DNA of 64,000 nt, from NCBI RefSeq assembly GCF_900110995.1, contig NZ_FOJF01000003.1, positions 1-64,000 of the forward strand, written 5' to 3'. Origin of the DNA: Chitinophaga sp. YR573. GTDB lineage: Bacteria > Bacteroidota > Bacteroidia > Chitinophagales > Chitinophagaceae. Positions within the stretch are counted from its first letter, which is position 1. The number at the start of each line of letters is the position of its first letter. A program made the translations under genes and the position numbers. Below the pieces are notes generated by a model that saw only the letters and a program-made list of their open reading frames with translations, had not been told where the DNA came from and did no database searches. Shown here piece by piece: positions 54,113 through 62,686 of this stretch.

Positions 54113-54463
54113 ATGAAATATGAGAAGAAAATTCCGCTTCGGAAAGACTGCGGGCTTCATTTATTCAAAGAATTATTGAACGGAAAATGGAAACTCATGT
54201 TGATTTACTATATATCAACAGGACTTAAAAGACCGGGGGAATTACAACGAAAAATTGGCACCGCGGATAGGCGTGTTCTGGCTAATCAACTGAATGAATT
54301 GGTATTGCACAGTTTTGTCAGTAAAGTCATTTTCGATACCAAAGTTCCTAAAGTAGAATACGAACTTACAGATTTAGGGAAAAGTTTACTTCCTATCATT
54401 TTAAATTTGGAGGCATGGGGTGAAAACAACAGGGCCGTGCTGGAAAAAGCTCTTCCGGTGTGA
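54113..54463 (+). CDS. HxlR-family transcriptional regulator
   Basis: A 116-residue winged helix-turn-helix protein; the start MKYEKKIPLRKDC is preferred to an ATG 24 bases upstream because it matches usual HxlR N-termini. Family marks: the N-terminal Cys in RKDCGLHLF, LLNGKWKLMLIYYIS, RPGELQRKIGTADRRVLANQ (recognition region), and VPKVEYELTDLGKSLLPIL-like wing. HxlR proteins often sense reactive electrophiles or oxidants through the N-terminal Cys. The divergent EthD gene is its likely target. Confidence 0.9.
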   Translation: MKYEKKIPLRKDCGLHLFKELLNGKWKLMLIYYISTGLKRPGELQRKIGTADRRVLANQLNELVLHSFVSKVIFDTKVPKVEYELTDLGKSLLPIILNLEAWGENNRAVLEKALPV

Positions 54464-54567
54464 GTTAAAACATTTAACGAAAAGGCTGCCACGATCTGTG
54501 TTGGCATTTTTCATTTTCAAACTGTACATAGACATTTGTTGGTGTCCTCACAGACACTGAGTTATAA

Positions 54568-55734
54568 TCACTTTAGTTTTTCTTTTAATTCTGCTGAGCT
54601 TGGATCGAGTGTGGCTGCTTTCTGGTAATAACTCAGCGCCTTTTTTCTGTTTCCTTTTTTCACATAAACATCTCCTAGTGTGACAAGTGTTTTAGAGGAG
54701 GTAGGGTATACATTCGTAAGCATTTCTAAAAGGCTGATGGCATTATCAAGGTTTTCAGGTTTGCTCGCCAGCCACAATGCCCAGTCGTAGATATTCTTCT
54801 CGTTTGGTAAAATGGTATATCCATATAGTTTCGTCAGCATGGTATAATGCTTTAAGATCCATTCACCACTCACTTCTTTTTCGCTTATAGGCGGAAGCGC
54901 CCAGGGTTTAAAGATAAATCGCAACGCTTCTGCATAGGCAAACAGGGGTTCACTCATGTGACTCTCTTCCGGATAGTAAACATATTTATTACTCATGCCG
55001 GATAAAGCTCGCGTGTTTATCAATGAATCAAACGTTAAAAGGTCTGAATGAAATGTGGATTTATCGTCAAGCCCTTCATTGCCATCGCTGTAAAAAAGAA
55101 TTTTATTGAGTGTAGTGCCTTTCTTTAATTTTTGATCAGCGAGTTTCAATAAATAACCGTGGTCCCACCAAAAGGAAGGACTTACTGCCACATAGGCATT
55201 GAATAACTCAGGCCGCGTCAGCAGACAATTAACCACAGTGATCCCACCAAAGGAATGACCAGCAAATATTTTGAATGGCTGTGTTTTATAATGAGAATTA
55301 ATATAGGGCATCAATTCATTTTGTATGAATTGAAAAAACTTTTCATTATCTCCGCTAGGTTTCAGCCTCGATGTGGCAGTTGTATCCGCTTTTCCATAAT
55401 AGTCGATGACGGAATGCGTTGGAGTAAGGTCACGCACACGGTTAGTATTCACAATTCCCACAACGATCATTTCCGGCATGACATTCACATCCCAGCGACT
55501 CAAGTAAATACATTGCTGTGAAACGAGATCGAAATGACTTTCGCCATCCAGCAAGTACAACACCGGATATGCCGCTTCCGGCTTTGTTGGGTTCATTGGA
55601 TATTGAATGTAAATAGAACGATTCTCTCCCAAAACTTTGGACTCAAGAGTAATGCGATCAATGCTGACCTGGTCGTTACCTTGCGCGAGGAGGAAGGCTG
55701 GAAACAGCTGAAAAATAAAAAGGATGTGCTTCAT
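54568..55734 (-). CDS. Secreted putative esterase with TPR tail
   Basis: About 388 residues beginning with the signal peptide MKHILFIFQLFPAFLLAQG; a longer start at 55785 adds an unlikely leader. The esterase-D/Fes-like domain has YPVLYLLDGESHFD, FAGHSFGGITVVN with the nucleophile in GHSFGG, FWWDHGYLL, and a late PEESHMSE His. The C-terminal about 80 residues hold TPR-like helices (ALWLASKPENLDNAISLLEM, LGDVYVKKGNRKKALSYYQK). Enzymes of this group cleave ferric enterobactin, feruloyl or other esters. With an NRPS product in the same genome, a siderophore-type substrate is possible but not shown. Confidence 0.85.
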   Translation of the reverse strand: MKHILFIFQLFPAFLLAQGNDQVSIDRITLESKVLGENRSIYIQYPMNPTKPEAAYPVLYLLDGESHFDLVSQQCIYLSRWDVNVMPEMIVVGIVNTNRVRDLTPTHSVIDYYGKADTTATSRLKPSGDNEKFFQFIQNELMPYINSHYKTQPFKIFAGHSFGGITVVNCLLTRPELFNAYVAVSPSFWWDHGYLLKLADQKLKKGTTLNKILFYSDGNEGLDDKSTFHSDLLTFDSLINTRALSGMSNKYVYYPEESHMSEPLFAYAEALRFIFKPWALPPISEKEVSGEWILKHYTMLTKLYGYTILPNEKNIYDWALWLASKPENLDNAISLLEMLTNVYPTSSKTLVTLGDVYVKKGNRKKALSYYQKAATLDPSSAELKEKLK

Positions 55735-55978
55735 AGTGGTCTTTATGAAAGTTGTCATTAGTTGTCTGGATGAAATGGCTGCCAACGGGCAGGTATTGCC
55801 GGTGGTGGGGAATTTTATATTCTTCCACCCGGAGCCACTGCCTGGCTTTTGATAAAGTTAAATATTAAGAACTAAAGTTAGGCTTTATTCGTCAAGCCCC
55901 GAACCATAGTACAACAGAATTAACGCTGCTGATTGTTTCAATGTCAGGGCATATCTGAAGGCTTTCTTATTTAGTGAT

Positions 55979-56554
55979 TTAATCCATTTTCAGCCATAAT
56001 GCTGGACGAACACCACCACCATCTCTGGGCTTACCATGAACCCCATTACCACGAACGTAGACATGCCCATGCGAATTGACACTCGCACCAGTTCGTCCAT
56101 AATAGCCGGGTGACCGTAAGCGCCACCAGTGGAAATCGTCTCCTGATTTTGCCTGTCTGTTACCATTATTTTCGTCGTCTATAGACCATTTCTGTCTCCC
56201 CTTATTCTGCAACCTTGATATGCTGTCACCAAAATATGTGCATACCTCTTCCAGACTTAGTAAAAATAAGTAGTCATTAGTATCATCTCCTCCTTTCGTT
56301 TTAAACCATGGGTTACCTGGATTAGTGTTAGTGATCTTAATAATCCGTGCTTTTTCACTTTGGCTAAATTGATTGTAGATTTTATCGTTCAGGTACATTC
56401 TTAATTCACAATCTGCCCAGGTGATATCTGCAAACCTACTATGATACCACCGAAGTTCGATGATATCTTTTGTAACGATGAGCGCTTTGCAATCTTTAAT
56501 GTCAAGCACCTGCCAGCTATACCCTCCAAAAATTATTATGTCGTCTTTAACCAT
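55979..56554 (-). CDS. DUF6273 domain protein
   Basis: About 191 residues, start chosen at MVKDDIIIFGGYSW (an ATG 21 bases upstream is also possible). It has the DUF6273 pattern: an opening FGGYSWQVLDI strand, WADCELRMYLNDKIYNQFSQ, EKARIIKITNTNPGNPWFKT, and the closing WWRLRSPG...GGGVRPALWLKM. The domain is found in many Firmicutes and some Bacteroidota, often in surface or phage-borne proteins; function is unknown. No signal peptide. It stands alone with gaps on both sides. Confidence 0.8.
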   Translation of the reverse strand: MVKDDIIIFGGYSWQVLDIKDCKALIVTKDIIELRWYHSRFADITWADCELRMYLNDKIYNQFSQSEKARIIKITNTNPGNPWFKTKGGDDTNDYLFLLSLEEVCTYFGDSISRLQNKGRQKWSIDDENNGNRQAKSGDDFHWWRLRSPGYYGRTGASVNSHGHVYVRGNGVHGKPRDGGGVRPALWLKMD

Positions 56555-56745
56555 GTTTATTTTATTCAGCACCAATAATATCGTGACTACTTTTAGCGGG
56601 TTTTCAAATTTATTTCACCAATAATCACTCCTTTAAACACATAAAATTAATGCCACTTGACCGGTTGTATGGCAAATAACCCATGCGGCCTGCGTTTGAG
56701 GTAGCTACTATACTGTAATATAGCAATAACGTTGCTGTAGATTGT

Positions 56746-57033
56746 TTAGTATTTCTTTAATTCTACTTCTAAAGAATCATATTCCTTTTGAAGCTTAATT
56801 AACGCAACTGATTTTTTTCCATCAGTTGAAACAAACTCTTCTGCAATTTTCTGGCGTTTTGCGGAATTGGTATCAGTTTCCTTTACACTTTCTAAACTGT
56901 CTAACTTTTTATAGTAAAATGTTTTTACCTCTTCCATCTCTTCCTTAATAGTTTGTTGTCTATTTACAATTGTTTCTTTCTTGTTTTCACAAGAAGAAAG
57001 TATAATGATACTTAGCAAAAGAAAAAATCTCAT
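56746..57033 (-). CDS. Small coiled-coil lipoprotein
   Basis: About 95 residues, start chosen at MRFFLLLSIIILSSC, a lipoprotein signal with the Cys at residue 15. The rest is charged and likely one long coiled coil (TIKEEMEEVKTFYYKKLDSL, LIKLQKEYDSLEVELKKY). No family is recognised. Stand-alone gene on the same strand as its neighbours. Confidence 0.65.
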   Translation of the reverse strand: MRFFLLLSIIILSSCENKKETIVNRQQTIKEEMEEVKTFYYKKLDSLESVKETDTNSAKRQKIAEEFVSTDGKKSVALIKLQKEYDSLEVELKKY

Positions 57034-57169
57034 AAATTTTGATTTTAATAACATTTTGAATTTTTATGCCTGAAATGTACTCCTCAAATTGTATTTAATA
57101 GCAGGATGCCAAATTGCTATTTCACACAGTATATTTCCGCTATTATACGCTTCCGATCAATGATTTATT

Positions 57170-58033
57170 CTAATTTTTTTGACGCTTAAAAAACTCAATT
57201 CGTTTCTTATACTCCGTTTCACTTTGTTGCTTTGTCCTGGAGTCCCAATTTGTTCTCTTTTGATCTATTGAAATAGCCAGAGTAGCACAGTCAATCGCTT
57301 CTTCATATTTCTTTTGCATTTCCAGAATGTCAACTTTTTGCCTGTAGTACCAGGATTCCCTTTTCATTGCAATTGCCTTGTCAATGAGTACCACCGCTCG
57401 ATCCAAATCCTTATTTAGGTAGTAATAGTACTCTGCAGCCTCCGCGTATTCGTCTGAATTTTGTGACTTATCTGTCAACAGATATTGTTGAATAAAATCA
57501 TTGACTAGTTTGTCTGATTCTGTTTTTACCTGGAATGAAATCTGGGTATTCTCCCACGAAAGGTAGACGATGGCATTGTTTGGTACTATGTCGATGTCTA
57601 TGGTTAGTGATTCGTAGTATCGATCTGTCGGGTGTGCCTTTACTTTGAATCGAATTATATCCTTTGTCGCGTCGTACGACGTTACTCCGTAAAGAGTCGT
57701 GTCCTTATTCAATATCACAGTCCATTCGCTGGTGCCTGGAATAGTAAAGATTGAGTAAGTCCCTTTGCTTATGTTTTTATTGCTGATAACAACAGGCTTA
57801 CTGAATCCAATCTTTGTACAATTTCCTGCACCAGTTCTCCACAATTTGTCGTACTTGACTAATTCGCCAAATACTTTGCGCCCTCTGGCTGCTGGTCTCT
57901 CGTAGTCTACTGAAATGTTCGTTAGTCCAATCTTTTGCTCAATTCTTCCTTTCGGACTTAGACTAGGAAAGATTGTTTGTGAAAAAGAAACAAATGGCAC
58001 AGTTAGAAAAAATATAATTAAAAGTGTCCTCAT
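57170..58033 (-). CDS. DUF2911 secreted protein
   Basis: About 287 residues beginning with a signal peptide (MRTLLIIFFLTVPFVSFSQ); an upstream start at 58114 is less likely. The DUF2911 domain is plain: LSPKGRIEQKIGLTNISVDY, ERPAARGRKVFGELVKYDKL, WRTGAGNCTKIGFSKPV, KGTYSIFTIPG, WTVILNKDTTLYG. The C-terminal 90 residues have TPR-like helices (AAEYYYYLNKDLDRAVVLID). A common secreted protein of Bacteroidota with unknown role. Confidence 0.88.
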   Translation of the reverse strand: MRTLLIIFFLTVPFVSFSQTIFPSLSPKGRIEQKIGLTNISVDYERPAARGRKVFGELVKYDKLWRTGAGNCTKIGFSKPVVISNKNISKGTYSIFTIPGTSEWTVILNKDTTLYGVTSYDATKDIIRFKVKAHPTDRYYESLTIDIDIVPNNAIVYLSWENTQISFQVKTESDKLVNDFIQQYLLTDKSQNSDEYAEAAEYYYYLNKDLDRAVVLIDKAIAMKRESWYYRQKVDILEMQKKYEEAIDCATLAISIDQKRTNWDSRTKQQSETEYKKRIEFFKRQKN

Positions 58034-58197
58034 TTTTAGTCTTTTTCGATACCACAATCTCGGACAGCACCTTGCCCATAACATTTTATTTCCGTTACTA
58101 TACACTACTTTCATAAGAAAAAAAATATTACAATCTTTGCCTGCAGATAAAATGGAATAATTAAGTATGATTATGCTTGGTTATTCCCATTTCTCTT

Positions 58198-58614
58198 TTA
58201 CAGTTGCTTTTTAAACAGAAGGCAATCAAGACTCCATTTGCCTGAACCTGCAAAAAAGAATGTCGCAAATAATAATAGCAATAAGAATGGCAATGTCTCT
58301 TCTCCTAAAATCTTTGCGTTTCCCATTATAAAAGTTATAACTGACATGTTTATAAGCAACAGAATAGATACAACCCTTGTAAATAGCCCAGGAATCAGGA
58401 AAATTCCCCCCAATAATTCTGTTGTTTTCCCAACATAGGCCATGAATGAGGGAAGAGGAAAGTGGATATCTTTTAACCATGCTGTATTCCCCTGCATGTG
58501 GTCCTTGTTGAAAACTTCCAATCCGTATTTCATTATAATAATACCGGTAATCACCCTGAGAATAACAAGCCATTTATCAAGGTAGAGGCTGGAAGTAAAT
58601 AGTTTTCTGATCAT
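58198..58614 (-). CDS. DoxX-family membrane protein
   Basis: A 138-residue inner-membrane protein with four hydrophobic helices (VILRVITGIIIMKYGLEVF, VGKTTELLGGIFLIPGLFT, VVSILLLINMSVITFIMG, LPFLLLLLFATFFFAG). The pattern RxxxGxxxxxxG...GxTExxGGxxLxxG is that of DoxX/DoxD-like proteins, which are linked to quinone or thiol redox chemistry. Single gene with its own likely promoter box. Confidence 0.85.
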   Translation of the reverse strand: MIRKLFTSSLYLDKWLVILRVITGIIIMKYGLEVFNKDHMQGNTAWLKDIHFPLPSFMAYVGKTTELLGGIFLIPGLFTRVVSILLLINMSVITFIMGNAKILGEETLPFLLLLLFATFFFAGSGKWSLDCLLFKKQL

Positions 58615-58644
58615 AAGTTAATGTTTAAAATGATTTTGATAAGG

Positions 58645-58652
58645 CAAACCTA
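58645..58652 (-). promoter_or_regulatory. Possible -7 box of the DoxX gene
   Basis: Minus-strand TAGGTTTG matches TAnnTTTG, 31 bases before the DoxX start. The -33 element is not clear. Confidence 0.4.
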
Positions 58653-59091
58653 ATCTAGCTCATTTTGAAACCCGGAAATTAATTGTAAAAAAGTGTAAAT
58701 TGTAATGTAAAATCTTTGTAAACATGCATTCACGGGTGTTTTCACTGATTGGAATCATCGTTGTCCCTGCTACAATTTTGGCTTTTATTAATATGAAAAC
58801 GTCTACTTCTTTTGATGAAGCTGGAACTAACAGCAAAAGAGTCAAAACTGCCAGGCATATTTACGCGCGATCAGAATCAGCTTATTGATCGGAATAAATT
58901 ACTGAAAGAAGGATGGGAGGATGAAGGGGAATTCCTCTGTAATTTCTTCAATTTTACATCTTCTTCATTAAATTTGCCTATATTATATAGTAAGGTAATC
59001 AATAATTGTGTTTACTTTATTTTAATACACCCGTTATTGCAGTTCCAATATACAGAACTGCAGCTATAGCTTTCCCGGAAAGGGATGTTTA
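58653..59091. other. Intergenic region without a gene
   Basis: About 440 AT-rich bases. Short frames here (for example 58812-59069 plus) have poor composition and no family likeness. Confidence 0.5.
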
Positions 59092-59099
59092 TAGTTTTG
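59092..59099 (+). promoter_or_regulatory. Possible -7 box of the Crp/Fnr gene
   Basis: TAGTTTTG fits TAnnTTTG, only 13 bases before the ATG at 59112, which would give a very short leader. No -33 element is clear. Confidence 0.3.
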
Positions 59100-59111
59100 T
59101 AATAATAAAAC

Positions 59112-59681
59112 ATGGAAAAACTAAGAAAACATATTGAGGCAATAACACCTTTAAACGATGAGGAATTTGAGTATATCAAAACTTTTTTTTCATTAAAAAA
59201 GGTACGAAAAAAACAATACCTCATTCATGAAGGAGATGAAGTGAAATATGAATATCTGGTAATAAAGGGCATTTATAAGGTGTTTTATATTGACAATGAT
59301 GGGAAAGAACATATTTTGCAGTTCGCCCAGGAAAACTGGTGGATGTCTGACTATATTGGTTATTTTAAGCAAAAGCCTGCAAGCATGTTTGTTGAATGTT
59401 TAGAGAACGGTGAGGTACTGTGCCTGACACTTTATGGGAGAGAAAAACTATCTGCTGATCTTCATAAAATGGAACATTTTTTCAGGTTAAAGCTTACCAA
59501 TGGGTTTGTTGCTTTACAACAAAGGATAGCATTATTACTTTCGAGTACACCGCAGGAACGTTATGAAGAGTTTTCACAATGGTATCCTGATTTGCTACAA
59601 AGAATTCCTAAAAAATATATCGCAGAATTTCTCGGTGTTAGCCGTGAAACATTAAGCAGGTTGCACTCTGATAGCAAGTAA
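59112..59681 (+). CDS. Crp/Fnr-family regulator
   Basis: A 189-residue regulator with a cyclic-nucleotide-binding-like beta-roll (KKQYLIHEGDEVKYEYLVIK, GIYKVFYIDNDGKEHILQFA) and a C-terminal helix-turn-helix (KKYIAEFLGVSRETLSRLHS). It lacks the four Fnr cysteines, as is usual for this Bacteroidota group, and its ligand is unknown. The two genes downstream in the same direction (a DJ-1/PfpI protein and an ABM monooxygenase) are possible targets. Confidence 0.9.
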   Translation: MEKLRKHIEAITPLNDEEFEYIKTFFSLKKVRKKQYLIHEGDEVKYEYLVIKGIYKVFYIDNDGKEHILQFAQENWWMSDYIGYFKQKPASMFVECLENGEVLCLTLYGREKLSADLHKMEHFFRLKLTNGFVALQQRIALLLSSTPQERYEEFSQWYPDLLQRIPKKYIAEFLGVSRETLSRLHSDSK

Positions 59682-59865
59682 GGGAAATACTTTGGCATTC
59701 TCCCTTCATAATGCCGGTTATATTATTTCTAATGAATCTGTTCTTCAAATTCCAATACAATGATCTTTCTCCCCGGATGAAGTCGATGCCGTCATTCTGA
59801 AAATGTGTGATTTGGATCACTCGTTAATTGTGATTCAGATCCTTTCTCTATGCCTTCCACGATAG

Positions 59866-59873
59866 TAATTTTG
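59866..59873 (+). promoter_or_regulatory. Possible -7 box of the DJ-1/PfpI gene
   Basis: TAATTTTG fits TAnnTTTG, 54 bases before the ATG at 59928. A TTTC stands near the -33 position. Confidence 0.45.
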
Positions 59874-59927
59874 TTGTATAAAAATTATTCAATTAGATAA
59901 TTGCATTACAATTAAAATTATTTAAAG

Positions 59928-60602
59928 ATGAAAATTCTGATCATTGTTTCAAACGCCAATACTATTGGTCCTAATAACAGAAGAACAGGTGTCTTTTTAC
60001 CTGAAGTGGCACATCCTTATGCCGAATTCAGCAGAGCGAATTACCAGATAGACTTTGCGAGCTTAACAGGCGATACGCCATATTTAGATGCACTTAATCT
60101 GGCGGATGATCCTGATAACCTGTCGTTTTTAACTGGCAAAGGATGGGCCTCGATGCAAAAAGCAGTTAAACTTTCAGATGTAGATGTTAGCGGTTATGAT
60201 GCTATTTTTGTACCTGGTGGTTTGGCACCTATGGTTGATATGGCCGAGAATCCATTGCTTAAAAAGGTAATCGCAGAAACATATGAACGTAATGGTGTCG
60301 TTGGTGCAGTTTGTCATGGTCCGGTGTCTTTCCTGAATGTAAAACTTAGTGACGGGTCTTATCTGGTCAATGGCAAGAACATGGTTTCTTTTACAAATGA
60401 AGAGGAGGAGAACTATGCCAGGGCAGATGTGCCTTTCTATCTGCAAACAGCGCTCACTAACCAGGGAGCAATATACCATACTGCAGCCCCGTGGTCTGCT
60501 AACAGCATTGCAGATGACAATCTTGTAACTGGCCAAAACCCTGCCTCAGCTAAAGGGGCAGCCGAGAAAATGATTGCTATTTTAGAATCTTCGAAAGCAT
60601 AA
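59928..60602 (+). CDS. DJ-1/PfpI-family type 1 glutamine amidotransferase-like protein
   Basis: A 224-residue protein of the Hsp31-like branch. It has the DxxFxPGG loop as DAIFVPGGLAPMVDM and the nucleophilic elbow GAVCHGPVSFLN with C129 followed by His. A late NEEEENYARADVPFYLQTAL cap segment is typical for this branch. Members act as glyoxalase III, deglycase-like or chaperone proteins in carbonyl stress. It probably forms a stress operon with the ABM gene 74 bases downstream. Confidence 0.9.
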   Translation: MKILIIVSNANTIGPNNRRTGVFLPEVAHPYAEFSRANYQIDFASLTGDTPYLDALNLADDPDNLSFLTGKGWASMQKAVKLSDVDVSGYDAIFVPGGLAPMVDMAENPLLKKVIAETYERNGVVGAVCHGPVSFLNVKLSDGSYLVNGKNMVSFTNEEEENYARADVPFYLQTALTNQGAIYHTAAPWSANSIADDNLVTGQNPASAKGAAEKMIAILESSKA

Positions 60603-60676
60603 GTTCCTCATAACATTGCTCCTTTTTTGGAAGAGCAGCAATACTAAAATTTATTACATAAACTAAATATCAAAAA

Positions 60677-60982
60677 ATGAATGAGATCCCTGTTTATACA
60701 TTTGCCAAATGGCAGGTTAAAGAAGGTCAGTTGGATAGCGTGTTGAAACTTCTTACTGAAGTGGCTGAGCAAAGTAGCAAGGAAGAAGGGAATTTATTTT
60801 ATAAAATCCACCAAAGTAAATCTGACGCAAACACATTGATATTATTTGAGGGATATACGAATGAAACTGCGTTGGAAGGACACCGCAATTCGGAACATTT
60901 CAAAACGCTGGTCATTGGAAAGATAATTCCAAAACTTGAAAACAGGGAAGTTATTATAACATCACAGCTTATTCCTGATTAG
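60677..60982 (+). CDS. Antibiotic biosynthesis monooxygenase (ABM) domain protein
   Basis: A 101-residue ferredoxin-like protein: FAKWQVKEGQLDSVLKLLTE, EEGNLFYKIHQSKSDANTLI, LFEGYTNETALEGHRNSEHF, ending in a beta strand ENREVIITSQLI. The NxxxY and His-rich centre is typical of small quinol monooxygenases such as YgiN. Despite the name, such proteins mostly handle quinones or act in stress defence. Linked to the DJ-1/PfpI gene upstream. Confidence 0.88.
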   Translation: MNEIPVYTFAKWQVKEGQLDSVLKLLTEVAEQSSKEEGNLFYKIHQSKSDANTLILFEGYTNETALEGHRNSEHFKTLVIGKIIPKLENREVIITSQLIPD

Positions 60983-61089
60983 AGGTCATTCCATGGGGAA
61001 TCTTAGTTTATTACCAATCCAATGAGGTCTTTCATCTGATAGTTTTGTTTAGAATGAGTTTGGTTAATAAATGCCTGGATAAAAAGAAG

Positions 61090-61115
61090 GAGCCGTTCCT
61101 TTCAGGGAACGGCTC
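61090..61115 (-). terminator. Terminator of the tandem 222-residue genes
   Basis: Perfect 10-bp stem GAGCCGTTCC / GGAACGGCTC with a 6-base loop; on the minus strand it is followed by CTTCTTTTT. It ends the transcript of the genes 61129-62488. Confidence 0.8.
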
Positions 61116-61128
61116 TCATAATAAATCT

Positions 61129-61797
61129 TTACAGAATTACAGTCCCAAATGGCGGACAATAAGGAGGGCATGGTACACCACCATCTATAATCGGTGGATC
61201 AACGAACAGCATGCCTGCGCCTGTTGTCAACTGACATTTGCCAATTGCATTTTGTGCAGCATCCACTGGTACCAGTACAAATTTATGATCTCCATCTTTA
61301 GCAATACCATTGAACAAACGAATGCCTGCACAACCGGGAGCACTCAGTAATGTTTCAAAAGCTTCTCTGCCATATAAATTTGACTTGATAGTACCCGGTT
61401 TCAGATCCTGGTATGCTTTGATCATATCAGTAGCAACATCTTTACTGATAAAGTCACCTGTTTTATCAACATTACAATTACTCTCCCAGGGGTTATAATA
61501 AGGACTGATGCTTCCCTTACCTGCTATCACAGTAGTGATGTTTACGTTGTGGTTGTCTACAGCTACCAGCACTATTGAGTGATGACCTTCATGCATGGCA
61601 TTTACTAAACGTATGCCTGCACAACCTGGAACGTTTAGTAACTTGTCAAACAATTCCCTGCGGTATAGAACAGCTCCGATACCATCGGGTGTCTGATGTT
61701 GATAAGTTGCCATCATTTCAAGGGCTTCGGTCATCGTAACGATGCTGCCGATTTTGCTGATGTTGGAAAGTAAGAGTCTTCTTTTCTGTGTGATCAT
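61129..61797 (-). CDS. Internally duplicated 222-residue protein, copy B
   Basis: A 222-residue protein built from two similar halves: GAVLYRRELFDKLLNVPGCA then GIRLVNAMHEG (about 40-70), and SNLYGREAFETLLSAPGCAG then IRLFNGIAKDG (about 138-168), each followed by a hydrophobic VLVxVD strand. Between them is GKGSISPYYNPWESNC, and the tail is GVPCPPYCPPFG. No signal peptide, no named family. It is a close paralogue of the gene at 61820-62488, 22 bases upstream in the same direction. The repeat unit may be a small ligand-binding fold; function unknown. Confidence 0.75.
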   Translation of the reverse strand: MITQKRRLLLSNISKIGSIVTMTEALEMMATYQHQTPDGIGAVLYRRELFDKLLNVPGCAGIRLVNAMHEGHHSIVLVAVDNHNVNITTVIAGKGSISPYYNPWESNCNVDKTGDFISKDVATDMIKAYQDLKPGTIKSNLYGREAFETLLSAPGCAGIRLFNGIAKDGDHKFVLVPVDAAQNAIGKCQLTTGAGMLFVDPPIIDGGVPCPPYCPPFGTVIL

Positions 61798-61819
61798 AAA
61801 TGGAAATTATGGGAGGGGA

Positions 61820-62488
61820 TTATAAAACAGCGAGATCAGGTTGCGGACAATAAGGAGGGCAGGCCAACGTACCATCTCCAACAGGGAAATCAATGAAAAA
61901 CATACCTGCATTTGTTGTTAGCTGGCATTTAACAATAGCATGATGCATAGCATCTACAGGTACCAGTACAATTTTTTGATCTCCTTCAGCAAAACCATTG
62001 AACAAACGAAGTCCTTCACAACCGGGAGCACTCAGTAGTGTTTCAATAAGTTCCCTGCCACATACATTTGACTTGGTGGTACCGGGATGCAGATCCTGAT
62101 ATTCTTTGATCATGTCAACAGCATCTGTTGTGCTGATGAATTCACCTGTCTGGCAAATTACGGGACAGTTTGTTTCCCATGGGTTATAATAAGGGCTGAT
62201 GCCACCCTTACCTGCTATGAGAGCAAGGATGTTTTTGTTGAAACTGTCTACTGCTACCAGCAGAGGAGTGTGTGTCCCTTCATGCATAGCATTTACTATG
62301 CGGATGCCTACACAACCCGGAACGCTTAGTAACTTATCAATCAGTTCTTTGCTGTACAAAACGGCGCCTATGCCATTGGGCACCTGGCTTTGATAGGTTG
62401 CCATCATTTCAATGGCTTGGGTGAGGGTAATGAGCTCACCGATTTTCTCAATGTTGGACAGGAGAAGTTTCCTTTTCTGTGTGATCAT
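61820..62488 (-). CDS. Internally duplicated 222-residue protein, copy A
   Basis: Same length and layout as its neighbour: MITQKRKLLLSNIEKIG head, GAVLYSKELIDKLLSVPGCV and SNVCGRELIETLLSAPGCEG half-repeats, GKGGISPYYNPWETNC centre, and LACPPYCPQPD tail. Most residues are identical between the two, so the pair arose by tandem duplication, on top of an older internal duplication. The central Cys spacing differs (NCPVICQTG here, NCNVDKTG in copy B). Likely co-transcribed with copy B. Function unknown. Confidence 0.75.
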   Translation of the reverse strand: MITQKRKLLLSNIEKIGELITLTQAIEMMATYQSQVPNGIGAVLYSKELIDKLLSVPGCVGIRIVNAMHEGTHTPLLVAVDSFNKNILALIAGKGGISPYYNPWETNCPVICQTGEFISTTDAVDMIKEYQDLHPGTTKSNVCGRELIETLLSAPGCEGLRLFNGFAEGDQKIVLVPVDAMHHAIVKCQLTTNAGMFFIDFPVGDGTLACPPYCPQPDLAVL

Positions 62489-62633
62489 AATGAGGATGTT
62501 TAGGAGGGTTAAATAATAATTTGTCTTCTTCTTGGCACTTCCTTTATTTGGGCAATTACAGCTGTCGGGTTGACCATTCTTTTGAGGAATGGTTTAGATA
62601 AGATACTTATTTTCCTTTGTATAAGCAAAAAAA

Positions 62634-62666
62634 ATCCCTGAATTGTTAGTAAAACAACTCAGGGAT
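62634..62666 (-). terminator. Terminator of the lipoprotein gene
   Basis: ATCCCTGAATTGTT pairs with AACAACTCAGGGAT with one mismatch; on the minus strand it is followed by a run of T. It lies 20 bases after the stop at 62687. Confidence 0.75.
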
Positions 62667-62686
62667 GATCTATAATAACATGATAC

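Noticed and set aside
58812-59069. 85-codon plus-strand frame before the Crp/Fnr gene
   Set aside because: Composition poor, no family; overlaps the likely promoter area.
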